This document shows positions 1-7,059 of a stretch of 12,130 nt of DNA, one piece after another (position 1 is the first letter of the stretch; every line of letters begins with the position of its first letter). Under the pieces are notes generated by a model. It did no database searches, was not told where the DNA came from, and saw only the letters and a program-made list of their open reading frames with translations. Location of the stretch: positions 1 to 12,130 of the forward strand of contig CAZRML010000027.1 in the NCBI GenBank assembly GCA_964601205.1. The letters run 5' to 3'. The DNA is from JAQVEM01 sp964601205 (GTDB lineage Bacteria > Actinomycetota > Humimicrobiia > Humimicrobiales > Humimicrobiaceae). The translations under genes and the position numbers were made by a program.

Positions 1-1344
1 CTTTTCCACCCTTTCTTTTGCTAAATCCAAAGCGGTTTTCTTTCCTGAAGAAAACCAGTCCTCATAGTTAGCTGTTCTATCTGCTGCCTTTGGGATAAAC
101 TGCTCTATCTTCCACCACTTTCTGGTATTTTCCGTACTTAGATAATGTCCTGGAATAGGACCAATCTCCCTTATTAGATCTACGGCCAGTGTTTCATCGT
201 TTACCAGTTCACCCTGTATAAAGCGGCCTATCATCCCTGCTACGTCATCATCCAAAACAGCCTGGGCAGGGTGGCCCGAAAGCTCGCCCATTATTCCGCC
301 ATGAAATTGTATAAGATTGCAGCCGGTCATGGCTGAGGTTAAAGCGCCAATTGCTTTTTCATAACCCGACTGATAGTCGGGAATCTTGGAGTTTATGCAT
401 CCTGGATAAGCATTTGCGGTTGGTACTCTATAATATCTCCACATCTGATTAAATAAAGCGCTCCCTATTGATGCTCCAATCTGCCCAAAGGCCGGAGATC
501 CAGTTTTCATATTTTGAGGACAATCAATCTCCCACATCAAACATCTGTGACCAGGCTTAATAAGTTGAATCAGTACCAGCATTGATATAAGTTCCGCATT
601 AGACTTGGCAATGGCTCCAGCAATGGTAGCAGGTGCCGTTGCACCAAAAAAACTCCCCGAACATGGACCCAGCGGGAAACCAGCATCTATGAACCTTCGG
701 ACCTGGTTTATTGCGCTGTCAAACCATGTTAAGGGAGAAGCAAGACTTACTGCCCCCAGTATTTCAGCTCCGGCAGCGTTAGCCATCTTAATATGAAATA
801 TTTCAGAATCGTTTGAATACGGACTTTCACAGAACTTACTTGTATTCTTAAGCTTTATCGCCATAAGTTCGGGCATTATCATTATTGGGGGGATATCGGT
901 ACATCCAAAATATGGATAACATGAAAGTCCATGAACGGTAGGTAGAGCATCTAAAACTTTAACAAAATCAGCATACTCTTTTCTTGTAGGCGGCCTTGGA
1001 ATAAAGGTATCCAGGTCTATTGTATTCATAGAAGGCATGTCCTGGTAGTATACAGTATCGGCGCTATAAACCATATCATATTTCTCTTCTCTGGCTTTTA
1101 CTCTGAAAGTACTGGGAGTTTTTCTGATACACTCTTCGGCTAAACCCTCCGGGAACCTGACAATACTATTATTTTCGTCAACCATGCAATCATTTTTCTT
1201 TAAAAAATTAAGTGCCCACTTACTCTCAAACTTAACCCCTGTTTCTTTCAGGATATCTATAGAGGCTGCGTGGATAGCTTCAACCTCTTCATCTGACAAC
1301 AACTCCAGAGGTTTATACTTTCTTTTAAAACCCTTCAAAGCCAT
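1..1344 (-). CDS. MttB-superfamily corrinoid-dependent methyltransferase (non-pyrrolysine), 3' end beyond window
   Basis: Predicted to move a methyl group from a quaternary or tertiary amine to the Co(I) of its partner corrinoid protein, in the cytoplasm. I translated the whole strand: 448 codons are open from the ATG at 1344 to the window edge, with no in-frame stop and therefore no TAG. The N-terminal part reads as the family does (LSDEEVEAIHAAS, then ILKETGV at about residues 30-36). The core has GSFFGATAPATIAGAIA at about 230-246, TANAYPGC at about 309-316, and TGCNLIQFHGGIMGELSG at about 340-357. MttB proteins are about 470-500 residues, so some 25-50 residues are missing at the C terminus. 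The start is supported by GGGAGG (1351-1356) six bases upstream. It lies 27 bases after the corrinoid protein gene, so the two are almost certainly co-transcribed. Substrate cannot be named: glycine betaine, proline betaine, carnitine and butyrobetaine are all known for non-Pyl members. Confidence 0.88.
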   Translation of the reverse strand, partial: MALKGFKRKYKPLELLSDEEVEAIHAASIDILKETGVKFESKWALNFLKKNDCMVDENNSIVRFPEGLAEECIRKTPSTFRVKAREEKYDMVYSADTVYYQDMPSMNTIDLDTFIPRPPTRKEYADFVKVLDALPTVHGLSCYPYFGCTDIPPIMIMPELMAIKLKNTSKFCESPYSNDSEIFHIKMANAAGAEILGAVSLASPLTWFDSAINQVRRFIDAGFPLGPCSGSFFGATAPATIAGAIAKSNAELISMLVLIQLIKPGHRCLMWEIDCPQNMKTGSPAFGQIGASIGSALFNQMWRYYRVPTANAYPGCINSKIPDYQSGYEKAIGALTSAMTGCNLIQFHGGIMGELSGHPAQAVLDDDVAGMIGRFIQGELVNDETLAVDLIREIGPIPGHYLSTENTRKWWKIEQFIPKAADRTANYEDWFSSGKKTALDLAKERVEK

Positions 1345-1350
1345 TTTTAA

Positions 1351-1356
1351 CCTCCC
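1351..1356 (-). promoter_or_regulatory. Shine-Dalgarno of the MttB-like gene
   Basis: The minus strand reads GGGAGG, ending six bases before the ATG. It fixes the start of the MttB-like gene within the 27-base gap after the corrinoid protein. Confidence 0.75.
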
Positions 1357-1371
1357 AATCTAAAAAAGATT

Positions 1372-2058
1372 TTATTTATTTAATAATTTCCTAACTAATT
1401 TCACCGCACCAGAAGCACTTGGATTGTACCCGTCTGCCCCTATGCTATCAGCAAATTCCCTGGTTACCGCTGCTCCACCCACTATTACCTTTACCTTATC
1501 TCTTAATCCTTCTTTTATTAAAAAATCTATAACATTTTTTTGTTCATATGCAGTTGTAGTAAGAAGCGCCGACATTGCCAGGACATCCGGGTTATATTCT
1601 TGTATTGCATTAATAAATTTTTCATACGATACATCTATTCCAATGTCATATACTTTAAAACCATCTGCTGAAAGTAGTGAACCGACCATTGTCTTTCCAA
1701 TCGAATGGATATCTCCCTTTACTGTTCCCAGAACAATTTTACCTGAGATTTCCCGGTCTTTCCCTGACTTCTTTATCTCTTCTTCCAGTATCGGCATAAC
1801 AGAATTCATTACATCAGCTGCTGACAGGAGATCGGGTAGATAGAGTTCATCGTTTTCAAATGCATCTCCTACAACCCTTAAGGTTCCGGTTATTGCATCT
1901 AAAGCTTCAAGTATATCAATTTCTTTATCTGCAATTATCTTTTTTACCGATTCTACCGCTAAATTTTTGTCATACGTTACAATTGCTTTCCTTAAGCTAT
2001 CAATGGGATGTTTGCTAGAATTTTCTATAATATCTTCAAGAGTTTTTTCGTTAGTCAT
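1372..2058 (-). CDS. Corrinoid (B12-binding) protein of a methyltransferase system, MtbC/MttC/MtgC type
   Basis: 228 residues, the usual size for the methyl-carrying corrinoid protein (COG5012). Residues 1-100 form the helical cap domain, with the conserved run around GDAFENDELYLPDLLSAAD (64-82). The Rossmann-like B12 domain follows, with the base-off signature DxHxxG at D116-H118-G121; H118 is the expected lower ligand of cobalt. The supporting motifs MSALLTTT (162-169) and VGGAAVT (193-199) are also present, and the C-terminal NPSASGAVKL occupies the place of the family's dimethylbenzimidazole-pocket motif. It would accept a methyl group from the MttB-like enzyme encoded just downstream and hand it to a second methyltransferase. 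The ATG at 2058 is preceded by an AAGGGGGC-like site. No reductive activase (RamA-like) lies in this window. Role certain at family level; substrate unknown. Confidence 0.95.
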   Translation of the reverse strand: MTNEKTLEDIIENSSKHPIDSLRKAIVTYDKNLAVESVKKIIADKEIDILEALDAITGTLRVVGDAFENDELYLPDLLSAADVMNSVMPILEEEIKKSGKDREISGKIVLGTVKGDIHSIGKTMVGSLLSADGFKVYDIGIDVSYEKFINAIQEYNPDVLAMSALLTTTAYEQKNVIDFLIKEGLRDKVKVIVGGAAVTREFADSIGADGYNPSASGAVKLVRKLLNK

Positions 2059-2530
2059 TTAGCCCCCTTTTAGAAGTTTGAACTTTATATAATAATAAAA
2101 TTTAGAAAAAATACCGCCTTTGATTGTATAATTATAATTATTAAACAACTATTAAAACTATTATTATATTTTCTAATTAGCTTTTATACCAGAATTAAAG
2201 ATAATGAAAGATATATCTATTTAAAATATATATATATTTTTAATAGTTTTAGATTTTAAATTATATATTTTTTATTGTCAATTATGCGAATTGCTTATAA
2301 AAAAGCTATATAAAAAAGAGTTGGAAATTTATCAACGTATGTATTATAATCTCAAAAATTAAATAATTAAACACAAAAGTTAGAAAATTAATGTGATTTT
2401 TCGGAAATTATATCTGCTTAAGATCTTTAAAATAAACATTAATAGAATAAGCATACCAAAGACCTGAAGGTGATTTAACTTTTACTGCAAATCGATAATA
2501 GTTAAGGGAAATAGGAGCAATCAAAAAAAA
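2059..2530. other. AT-rich divergent intergenic region
   Basis: 472 bases between the leftward corrinoid gene and the rightward HAD gene, so it must hold the control region of both. It is extremely AT-rich and includes an 18-base perfect AT palindrome at 2223-2240. The one clear element is the rightward promoter candidate at 2321-2350. The leftward promoter cannot be picked out with confidence because the whole stretch is A/T-rich. I see no RNA gene, no cobalamin riboswitch box and no convincing small gene. Confidence 0.7.
2321..2350 (+). promoter_or_regulatory. Sigma-70-type promoter candidate for the five-gene sugar-phosphate operon
   Basis: TTGGAA (2321-2326) and a perfect TATAAT (2345-2350) are separated by 18 bases. 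Transcription would begin near 2357 and give a leader of about 170 bases before the HAD gene. Such matches arise by chance in AT-rich DNA, but the spacing, the perfect -10 and the position favour it. Confidence 0.5.
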
Positions 2531-3361
2531 TTGAAAAACAACAAATGGTGTATAGAAGTAATTAAAGATGATGTAAAAAGAGGTGATTTTAAATCTGCTA
2601 TTTTTGATTTTGACGGTACTCTCAGCCTTATACGGCAGGGTTGGAGAAATGTAATGATTTCTTATTTCACCGAGGTATTGAAAGAAACACCCCAAGCTGA
2701 AGACGAAGATAAAATAGTCTCCATAGTAAGTGATTTTGTTGATTATCATACTGGAGAACAAACAATTTACCAGTGTATATGTCTTAACGAAGAAATAGTA
2801 AAAAGAGGCGGAAAGTCTGTAGACCCCCTGATATATAAAAAAGAATACCACAAAAGGTTAATGGAAAAAATAAAATACCGTATTGATAACCTGAGGGATG
2901 GTAAAATTAATCCCAAAAGCATGTTAGTCCCTGGTTCATTGGAAATTCTAAAGATTTTAAGCAAGTATGATATTAATCTTTATCTTGCAAGTGGTACTGA
3001 TGAATGTTATGTTTTAAATGAAGCGGAGCTGCTTGGTATTACAAAATTTTTTAAAGATAGAATTTTCGGCGCGCAAGATGAACATAAATTATTTTCAAAA
3101 GCCCTGGTAATTAAGAATATTATAAAAACCCATATGTTAAAAAATAATGAGTTATTGGGCTTTGGTGATGGTTATGTGGAAATAGAGAATATAAAAAATG
3201 CTGGAGGTTTTGCTGTAGGTCTGGCTACTAATGAAGCAGAGCGCAGGGGTACAAATGAATGGAAACGGGAACGTTTGATTAAAGCGGGTGCAGATATAAT
3301 TATACCAGATTTCAGGAAAGCGGAACTTATTTATAATTATCTTTTTAATAAGGGAGTATAA
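2531..3361 (+). CDS. HAD-superfamily phosphatase (phosphoglycolate phosphatase-like)
   Basis: 276 residues with the HAD motifs in order. Motif I is DFDGT, with the nucleophile D26 and acid/base D28; motif II is the serine in LASGTDE (S154). A motif III lysine lies in the KLFSKAL stretch (K186 or K190), and motif IV is GFGDGYVE with D213 and E217. An alpha-helical C1 cap fits between motifs I and II (about residues 35-130). It should remove a phosphate from a small phosphometabolite, probably a sugar phosphate given the kinases and isomerase downstream. It is the first gene of the operon; the next gene starts three bases after its stop. The start is TTG, with an AGGAG at 2513-2517 lying 13 bases away, which is long. 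No ATG or GTG lies before motif I in this frame, so the start is the least certain part. The C-terminal half resembles a beta-phosphoglucomutase/phosphoglycolate phosphatase core more than the compact GmhB. Confidence 0.85.
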   Translation: MKNNKWCIEVIKDDVKRGDFKSAIFDFDGTLSLIRQGWRNVMISYFTEVLKETPQAEDEDKIVSIVSDFVDYHTGEQTIYQCICLNEEIVKRGGKSVDPLIYKKEYHKRLMEKIKYRIDNLRDGKINPKSMLVPGSLEILKILSKYDINLYLASGTDECYVLNEAELLGITKFFKDRIFGAQDEHKLFSKALVIKNIIKTHMLKNNELLGFGDGYVEIENIKNAGGFAVGLATNEAERRGTNEWKRERLIKAGADIIIPDFRKAELIYNYLFNKGV

Positions 3362-3364
3362 AAA

Positions 3365-4342
3365 GTGCCATTTAGTTATTTCGATAGGAGTAAACTAAAA
3401 CTAAAATCATTAAATGAGAGAAAACATGATTTAGACCTCAGTATCATGCTTGACCTGAATGATAAGATACCAAAATTTAAAAACTCCGCTATAAATACTT
3501 TAGTAGAAAGAATAATCAAAGCTAAAAACAGCGGGGCCAGCGTGATAATGATGATGGGTGGTCATGTAATAAGATCAGGAGTTTCTATTTTTTTAATAGA
3601 GCTCATGAAAAGAGGCTTGATAAATCATTTTGCATTAAATGGTTCCTGTATTATCCATGATTTTGAATTTGCCCTGATTGGTGCTACAACGGAAAGCGTG
3701 TCTAAGTATATTAGTGAAGGGCAGTTCGGGCTATGGAAAGAAACCGGAAAATTAAATGATGCAATAAAAAAGGGTTCAAAAGAGGGTCTGGGCCTCGGGG
3801 AATCAGTTGGTAAAATGATAGAAGAAAATAATTTCCCTCATAAAAATATTAGCCTTTTAGCTGCTGGATACAGGTTAGGGGTACCAGTAACAGTACATGT
3901 AGGCATAGGCTGTGATATCATTCATGAGCATCCCAATTGTGATGGTGCAGCAACAGGTGAAACTTCATATAAGGATTTTTTAATATATGCTAATACCATA
4001 AGTAATCTTGAGAACGGGGTATTTATGAATTTCGGTTCTGCTGTTACCGGCCCGGAAGTTTATTTAAAAGGTCTTGCAATGGCAAGAAATGTTGCATTTC
4101 AACAAAATAAAAAGATAGCTCATTTTACAACTGCTGTGTTTGATTTGCTACCCATTGAATATGAGAATACTAAAAAAGAGCCTTCTAAAAAAGACCACTT
4201 TTACTATTTTAGGCCATGGAAGACCATCCTGGTGAGGTCTGTTTCTGACGGAGGAGAGAGTTTTTACATCCGTGGTAACCATAGGGCTACTGTTACAAAT
4301 CTTGCAAAAAATTTATTTCAAAAAGATGGAAAAATTAGATAG
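3365..4342 (+). CDS. Deoxyhypusine synthase-like protein of unknown function
   Basis: 325 residues. The family link is by motif. GGHVIRSG (65-72), followed by a helix and NGSCIIHDFE (92-101), parallels the deoxyhypusine synthase run in which a conserved S/G-rich loop is followed by a TTAGG-x-E-D motif. The block VHVGIGCDIIHEHP (177-190) and GSAVTGPEVYLKG (224-236) correspond to the later Rossmann-like half. The active-site lysine segment known from eukaryotic deoxyhypusine synthase (a KHH-containing stretch) is not visible, and bacteria have no eIF5A to modify. I therefore infer an NAD-binding fold used for another reaction, probably on a sugar phosphate or amine. Start GTG at 3365 is supported by AGGGAG (3351-3356) with an eight-base gap. 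The coding region ends one base before the preferred start of the kinase gene. Function unknown. Confidence 0.72.
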   Translation: MPFSYFDRSKLKLKSLNERKHDLDLSIMLDLNDKIPKFKNSAINTLVERIIKAKNSGASVIMMMGGHVIRSGVSIFLIELMKRGLINHFALNGSCIIHDFEFALIGATTESVSKYISEGQFGLWKETGKLNDAIKKGSKEGLGLGESVGKMIEENNFPHKNISLLAAGYRLGVPVTVHVGIGCDIIHEHPNCDGAATGETSYKDFLIYANTISNLENGVFMNFGSAVTGPEVYLKGLAMARNVAFQQNKKIAHFTTAVFDLLPIEYENTKKEPSKKDHFYYFRPWKTILVRSVSDGGESFYIRGNHRATVTNLAKNLFQKDGKIR

Positions 4343-4343
4343 C

Positions 4344-5372
4344 ATGAAAGAACAAAGCCTAAAAGAAATTTTATTAAATTTGAAAAATATAACAATTGCG
4401 GTTATAGGTGATTTCTTTCTCGATAAGTATTTACAGATTGATAGAAGCAGAAAAGAACTGTCACTTGAAACTGGCCTGGAAGCTTATCAGATAGCAAATA
4501 AAAGAACTGTTCCGGGAGCTGCTGGAACAGTTGCCAAGGATCTTAAGGTTCTGGGTGTCGGCCTGGTAACAGCACTTGGTTTTATCGGAGATGACGGTGA
4601 AGGCTATGAACTGAACAGAGGTCTTGAAAATTTAAAGATTGAAACCGAATTTTTAATAAAAACAAAAGAAAGATTCACACCAACTTATATTAAACCTATC
4701 TTTAATGAAAATTCTATAATAAAAGAAACAAATAGATTAGATATAAAAAATTTTTCTACTACACCGAAATTTTTAGAGGATAAGATTATAGAAAGGCTGA
4801 AACTTTTAGCAAAAAAGGCTGATGGAATAGTTGTATTGGACCAGGTGCCCGAGGATAATTGCGGTGTAATTACTGAAATGATAAGAGAAACATTATCTCA
4901 ATTAATGAACGTTAATAAAAATTTAATAATTGTTACTGATTCCAGGAATCATGTAGGTCTTTTTAATAATGTGATAATTAAGTGCAACAATTTCGAAGCA
5001 GCAAAAGTTATCGATCCAGATATAAAAGATCAGCCCGGTGAAGAGATTGTAAAAAAAGCGGGGCTTTTTCTTAACAATAAAACCGGGAAGCCTGTATTTG
5101 TCACGTGCGGGGAGAACGGGCAGCTGGTATTTGACGATAATAAAATTAAGAGAATCCCTGCAATTCCAGTTGAAGGTCCTTTAGATAAAGTTGGTGCTGG
5201 TGACGCCACTACTACCGGCATCATAAGCGCACTTTGCTGCAATTCTTCTCTCTATGATGCAGCCCTATTAGGTAATATAGTTTCATCTATAGCAATACAA
5301 CAATTGGGCACGACAGGTGCAGCAACACCGGAACAAGTTCTGGAAAGATTCAAAGCAGCTTTGAATGCATAA
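4344..5372 (+). CDS. PfkB/ribokinase-family carbohydrate kinase, related to the HldE/RfaE kinase domain
   Basis: 342 residues from the ATG at 4344. The opening GDFFLDKY (22-29) matches the GDVMLDRY that begins HldE-type heptose-7-phosphate kinases. VPGAAGTVAKDL (56-67) matches the PGGAANVA loop, and TYIKP plus RLDIKN (about 114-136) matches the conserved strand that follows. The PfkB signature near the C terminus is VGAGDATTTG (283-292), with catalytic base D287. It probably phosphorylates a sugar or sugar phosphate with ATP. Where HldE carries a SPEAPVPV-like substrate loop, this protein has LSLETGLEAYQI (39-50), so the substrate is likely to differ. Start choice: an ATG at 4326 would overlap the previous gene by 17 bases, and 4344 gives the N terminus expected for the family; neither has a clear Shine-Dalgarno, which suggests translational coupling. 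Confidence 0.88.
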   Translation: MKEQSLKEILLNLKNITIAVIGDFFLDKYLQIDRSRKELSLETGLEAYQIANKRTVPGAAGTVAKDLKVLGVGLVTALGFIGDDGEGYELNRGLENLKIETEFLIKTKERFTPTYIKPIFNENSIIKETNRLDIKNFSTTPKFLEDKIIERLKLLAKKADGIVVLDQVPEDNCGVITEMIRETLSQLMNVNKNLIIVTDSRNHVGLFNNVIIKCNNFEAAKVIDPDIKDQPGEEIVKKAGLFLNNKTGKPVFVTCGENGQLVFDDNKIKRIPAIPVEGPLDKVGAGDATTTGIISALCCNSSLYDAALLGNIVSSIAIQQLGTTGAATPEQVLERFKAALNA

Positions 5373-5410
5373 AAATTTAATTAGATATTTAATATAAAAG
5401 CCCGGGTTCT

Positions 5411-6346
5411 GTGTACTCTTCAAAAAAAAATATACTTTCTATCGATATAGGCGGCTCTAAGATTATGGTTGGCATAATAGATTATAATGGAAGGATTATT
5501 CTAAAATCAAAGACATTACTAAAAAAACCGCCCATAAAGAAAGAATATTTAATTAAAAATATTTTTGATATAATAAAAAAAATATTAAACAAAGATAGTT
5601 TTGATATCTCATGTATTGGAGTATCGGTCCCGGGGTTGGCCGATACCGAGAAAGGGATATTGGTATATGCTCCATATTCTGGTGTAAAGGATTTTGCAAT
5701 AGCCAGCATCTTAACCGAGAGACTAAATATCCCGGTTTTTGTTGAAAATGATGCTAATGCCTGTGCATATGGTGAAATGGTTTACGGAGCCTGCAGGGAA
5801 ATAAAAGACTTTATTTGGATTACTGTAAGTAACGGAATTGGCAGCGCTCTGGTTTTAGATGGAAAAGTTTATGAGGGTAGATATGGTGGGGCTGGTGAAA
5901 TAGGGCATATTAATGTAGTGCAAAATGGAACAAAGTGTGGATGTGGCAATAAGGGATGCCTCGAAGTTTATGCGGCAGGACCGGCTATTGTAAGAAGGTA
6001 TAAGGAAAAAAGCCATAACTACTCTCCGGATATAACTGCTAAAAGTATAGCTGAAGCTGCCAGAGCTGGTGATAAATTATCCCTGTATATCTATAAAAAA
6101 ACCGGATTCTATCTTGGAAAAGCTATTTCTTACGCAGTTAATATTTTAAATCCGGTAAAAGTAATAATAGGAGGAGGAGTTTCGATGAGTATTGACCTTT
6201 TTTTACCGGAAATAAAAACAGTGGTTAACAGGATGATATTTAGACATCCCAATAAAGATTTAAGTATTGAAAAAACTGCTCTATCATATGAGGCCGCCTT
6301 AATAGGCGCAGCAGCAATAGCTAAAAAAAGAATTGGAGGGAATTGA
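5411..6346 (+). CDS. ROK-family sugar kinase (glucokinase-like)
   Basis: 311 residues, full ROK length. It shows the phosphate-1 loop DIGGSK (12-17), VPGL (73-76), and the catalytic ENDANA (112-117, base D114). GIGSALV (142-148), GEIGHI (162-167) and the zinc motif CGCGNKGCLE (176-185) follow; H166, C176, C178 and C183 are the expected zinc ligands. No DNA-binding domain precedes the kinase domain, so it is an enzyme rather than a ROK repressor. Glucose, N-acetylmannosamine, N-acetylglucosamine or another hexose are possible substrates. The GTG at 5411 is the first possible start after an in-frame TAA at 5390. No clear Shine-Dalgarno precedes it. The gap to the kinase upstream is 38 bases, and the SIS gene begins two bases after its stop. 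Confidence 0.92.
   Translation: MYSSKKNILSIDIGGSKIMVGIIDYNGRIILKSKTLLKKPPIKKEYLIKNIFDIIKKILNKDSFDISCIGVSVPGLADTEKGILVYAPYSGVKDFAIASILTERLNIPVFVENDANACAYGEMVYGACREIKDFIWITVSNGIGSALVLDGKVYEGRYGGAGEIGHINVVQNGTKCGCGNKGCLEVYAAGPAIVRRYKEKSHNYSPDITAKSIAEAARAGDKLSLYIYKKTGFYLGKAISYAVNILNPVKVIIGGGVSMSIDLFLPEIKTVVNRMIFRHPNKDLSIEKTALSYEAALIGAAAIAKKRIGGN
6335..6340 (+). promoter_or_regulatory. Shine-Dalgarno deciding the SIS start
   Basis: GGAGGG inside the end of the ROK gene lies eight bases before the ATG at 6349. A TTG at 6343 is in the same frame but would be only two bases from this site, so ATG 6349 is the preferred start. Confidence 0.7.
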
Positions 6347-6348
6347 AC

Positions 6349-6918
6349 ATGGATAAATTTGTAAAGGAATATTTAAATAGCCTGGGTAAAATAATACAGG
6401 ACCTGGAAGTTAAAAATATATCAAGAGTAATCAATGCTTTTAAGGAGACTCACCAGAAGGGTAAGAAAATTTTTGTCCTTGGAAATGGAGGTAGTGCTGC
6501 AACTGCCAACCACTTTGCATGCGATCTGGCAAAAAATGTTACAAAAGATGAGAAAAATAGATTTAAAATCATTTCTTTGAGTGAAAATATATCATGCATC
6601 ACAGCATACGGGAATGATGAGGGCTTTGAAACTATTTTCGAAGAACAGCTAAAAAACTTAATTGATGATGAAGATTTAACTATACTTATATCTGCAAGTG
6701 GAAATTCTCCTAATATAATAAGAGCTGCTGAATATGCAAAGAAAAATAACAACACTGTTATAGGAATCACTGGCTTCGAGGGAGGTAAATTAAAAGAGAT
6801 ATGTGATATAAATGTAAATGTATTATCAGATTCCTATGAAAAAATAGAGGATATACACCTTATTATAACACATATTATAGTCTACTGGTTTAAAATGAAT
6901 AAAAATGAAATTGCATAA
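6349..6918 (+). CDS. SIS-domain sugar-phosphate isomerase, GmhA (sedoheptulose-7-phosphate isomerase) family
   Basis: 189 residues, matching GmhA in length and along its whole sequence. It has GNGGSAATANHFACDL (45-60), SENISCITAYGND (78-90) followed by GF, ISASGNS (114-120), GITGFEGGKL (139-148) and the C-terminal EDIHLIITHI (167-176). GmhA turns sedoheptulose 7-phosphate into D-glycero-D-manno-heptose 7-phosphate, using a zinc site. Compared with E. coli GmhA, H55 and H175 match the zinc histidines H61 and H180. E65 is replaced by D59 and Q172 by E167. The site is thus retained but altered, so a different ketose phosphate is possible. It is the last gene of the operon and lies next to a PfkB kinase of HldE type, which supports a heptose-like pathway. 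Confidence 0.88.
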   Translation: MDKFVKEYLNSLGKIIQDLEVKNISRVINAFKETHQKGKKIFVLGNGGSAATANHFACDLAKNVTKDEKNRFKIISLSENISCITAYGNDEGFETIFEEQLKNLIDDEDLTILISASGNSPNIIRAAEYAKKNNNTVIGITGFEGGKLKEICDINVNVLSDSYEKIEDIHLIITHIIVYWFKMNKNEIA

Positions 6919-7059
6919 TATTAAAATGTCATAATGTAAAATAATTAAGAGTGTAATTAATTTATTTAAATCCTAAAAGTAATCATAACTTTTGTCTCAA
7001 GAATCATAGTCTGGCTTTTGGAAGAAAGTTTTAAAAAAATTTAACATTATTAAAATTTC

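Noticed and set aside
1..1344. Possible pyrrolysine (in-frame TAG) in the MttB-like gene
   Set aside because: All 448 codons were read one by one; none is TAG, TAA or TGA.
1424..1843. 139-codon plus-strand frame opposite the corrinoid protein gene
   Set aside because: Antisense shadow of a gene with clear B12-binding motifs.
2223..2240. 18-base perfect palindrome
   Set aside because: It is an alternating AT run flanked by A and T; such symmetry is expected in this composition and no function can be claimed.
2059..2530. Cobalamin riboswitch ahead of the corrinoid protein gene
   Set aside because: No B12-box-like GCCACTG or companion motif on either strand; the spacer is almost only A and T.
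2408..2851. Long minus-strand reading frame starting inside the HAD gene and ending in the spacer
   Set aside because: Most of it is antisense to the well-supported HAD gene, it has no ribosome binding site, and its Phe/Tyr-rich sequence is what AT-rich DNA gives. The tail in the spacer reads slightly protein-like but that is too little to call a gene.
5411..6346. ROK-family transcriptional repressor
   Set aside because: The protein starts directly with the kinase domain; there is no N-terminal helix-turn-helix, and the kinase catalytic residues are all present.
6975..6993. Hairpin AAAAGT-N7-ACTTTT between the converging SIS and fucose-isomerase-like genes
   Set aside because: Stem is short and AT-only apart from one pair, and no T run follows. 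A second AT-only stem near 7037-7058 is equally weak. Transcription probably ends here but no terminator can be pointed to.
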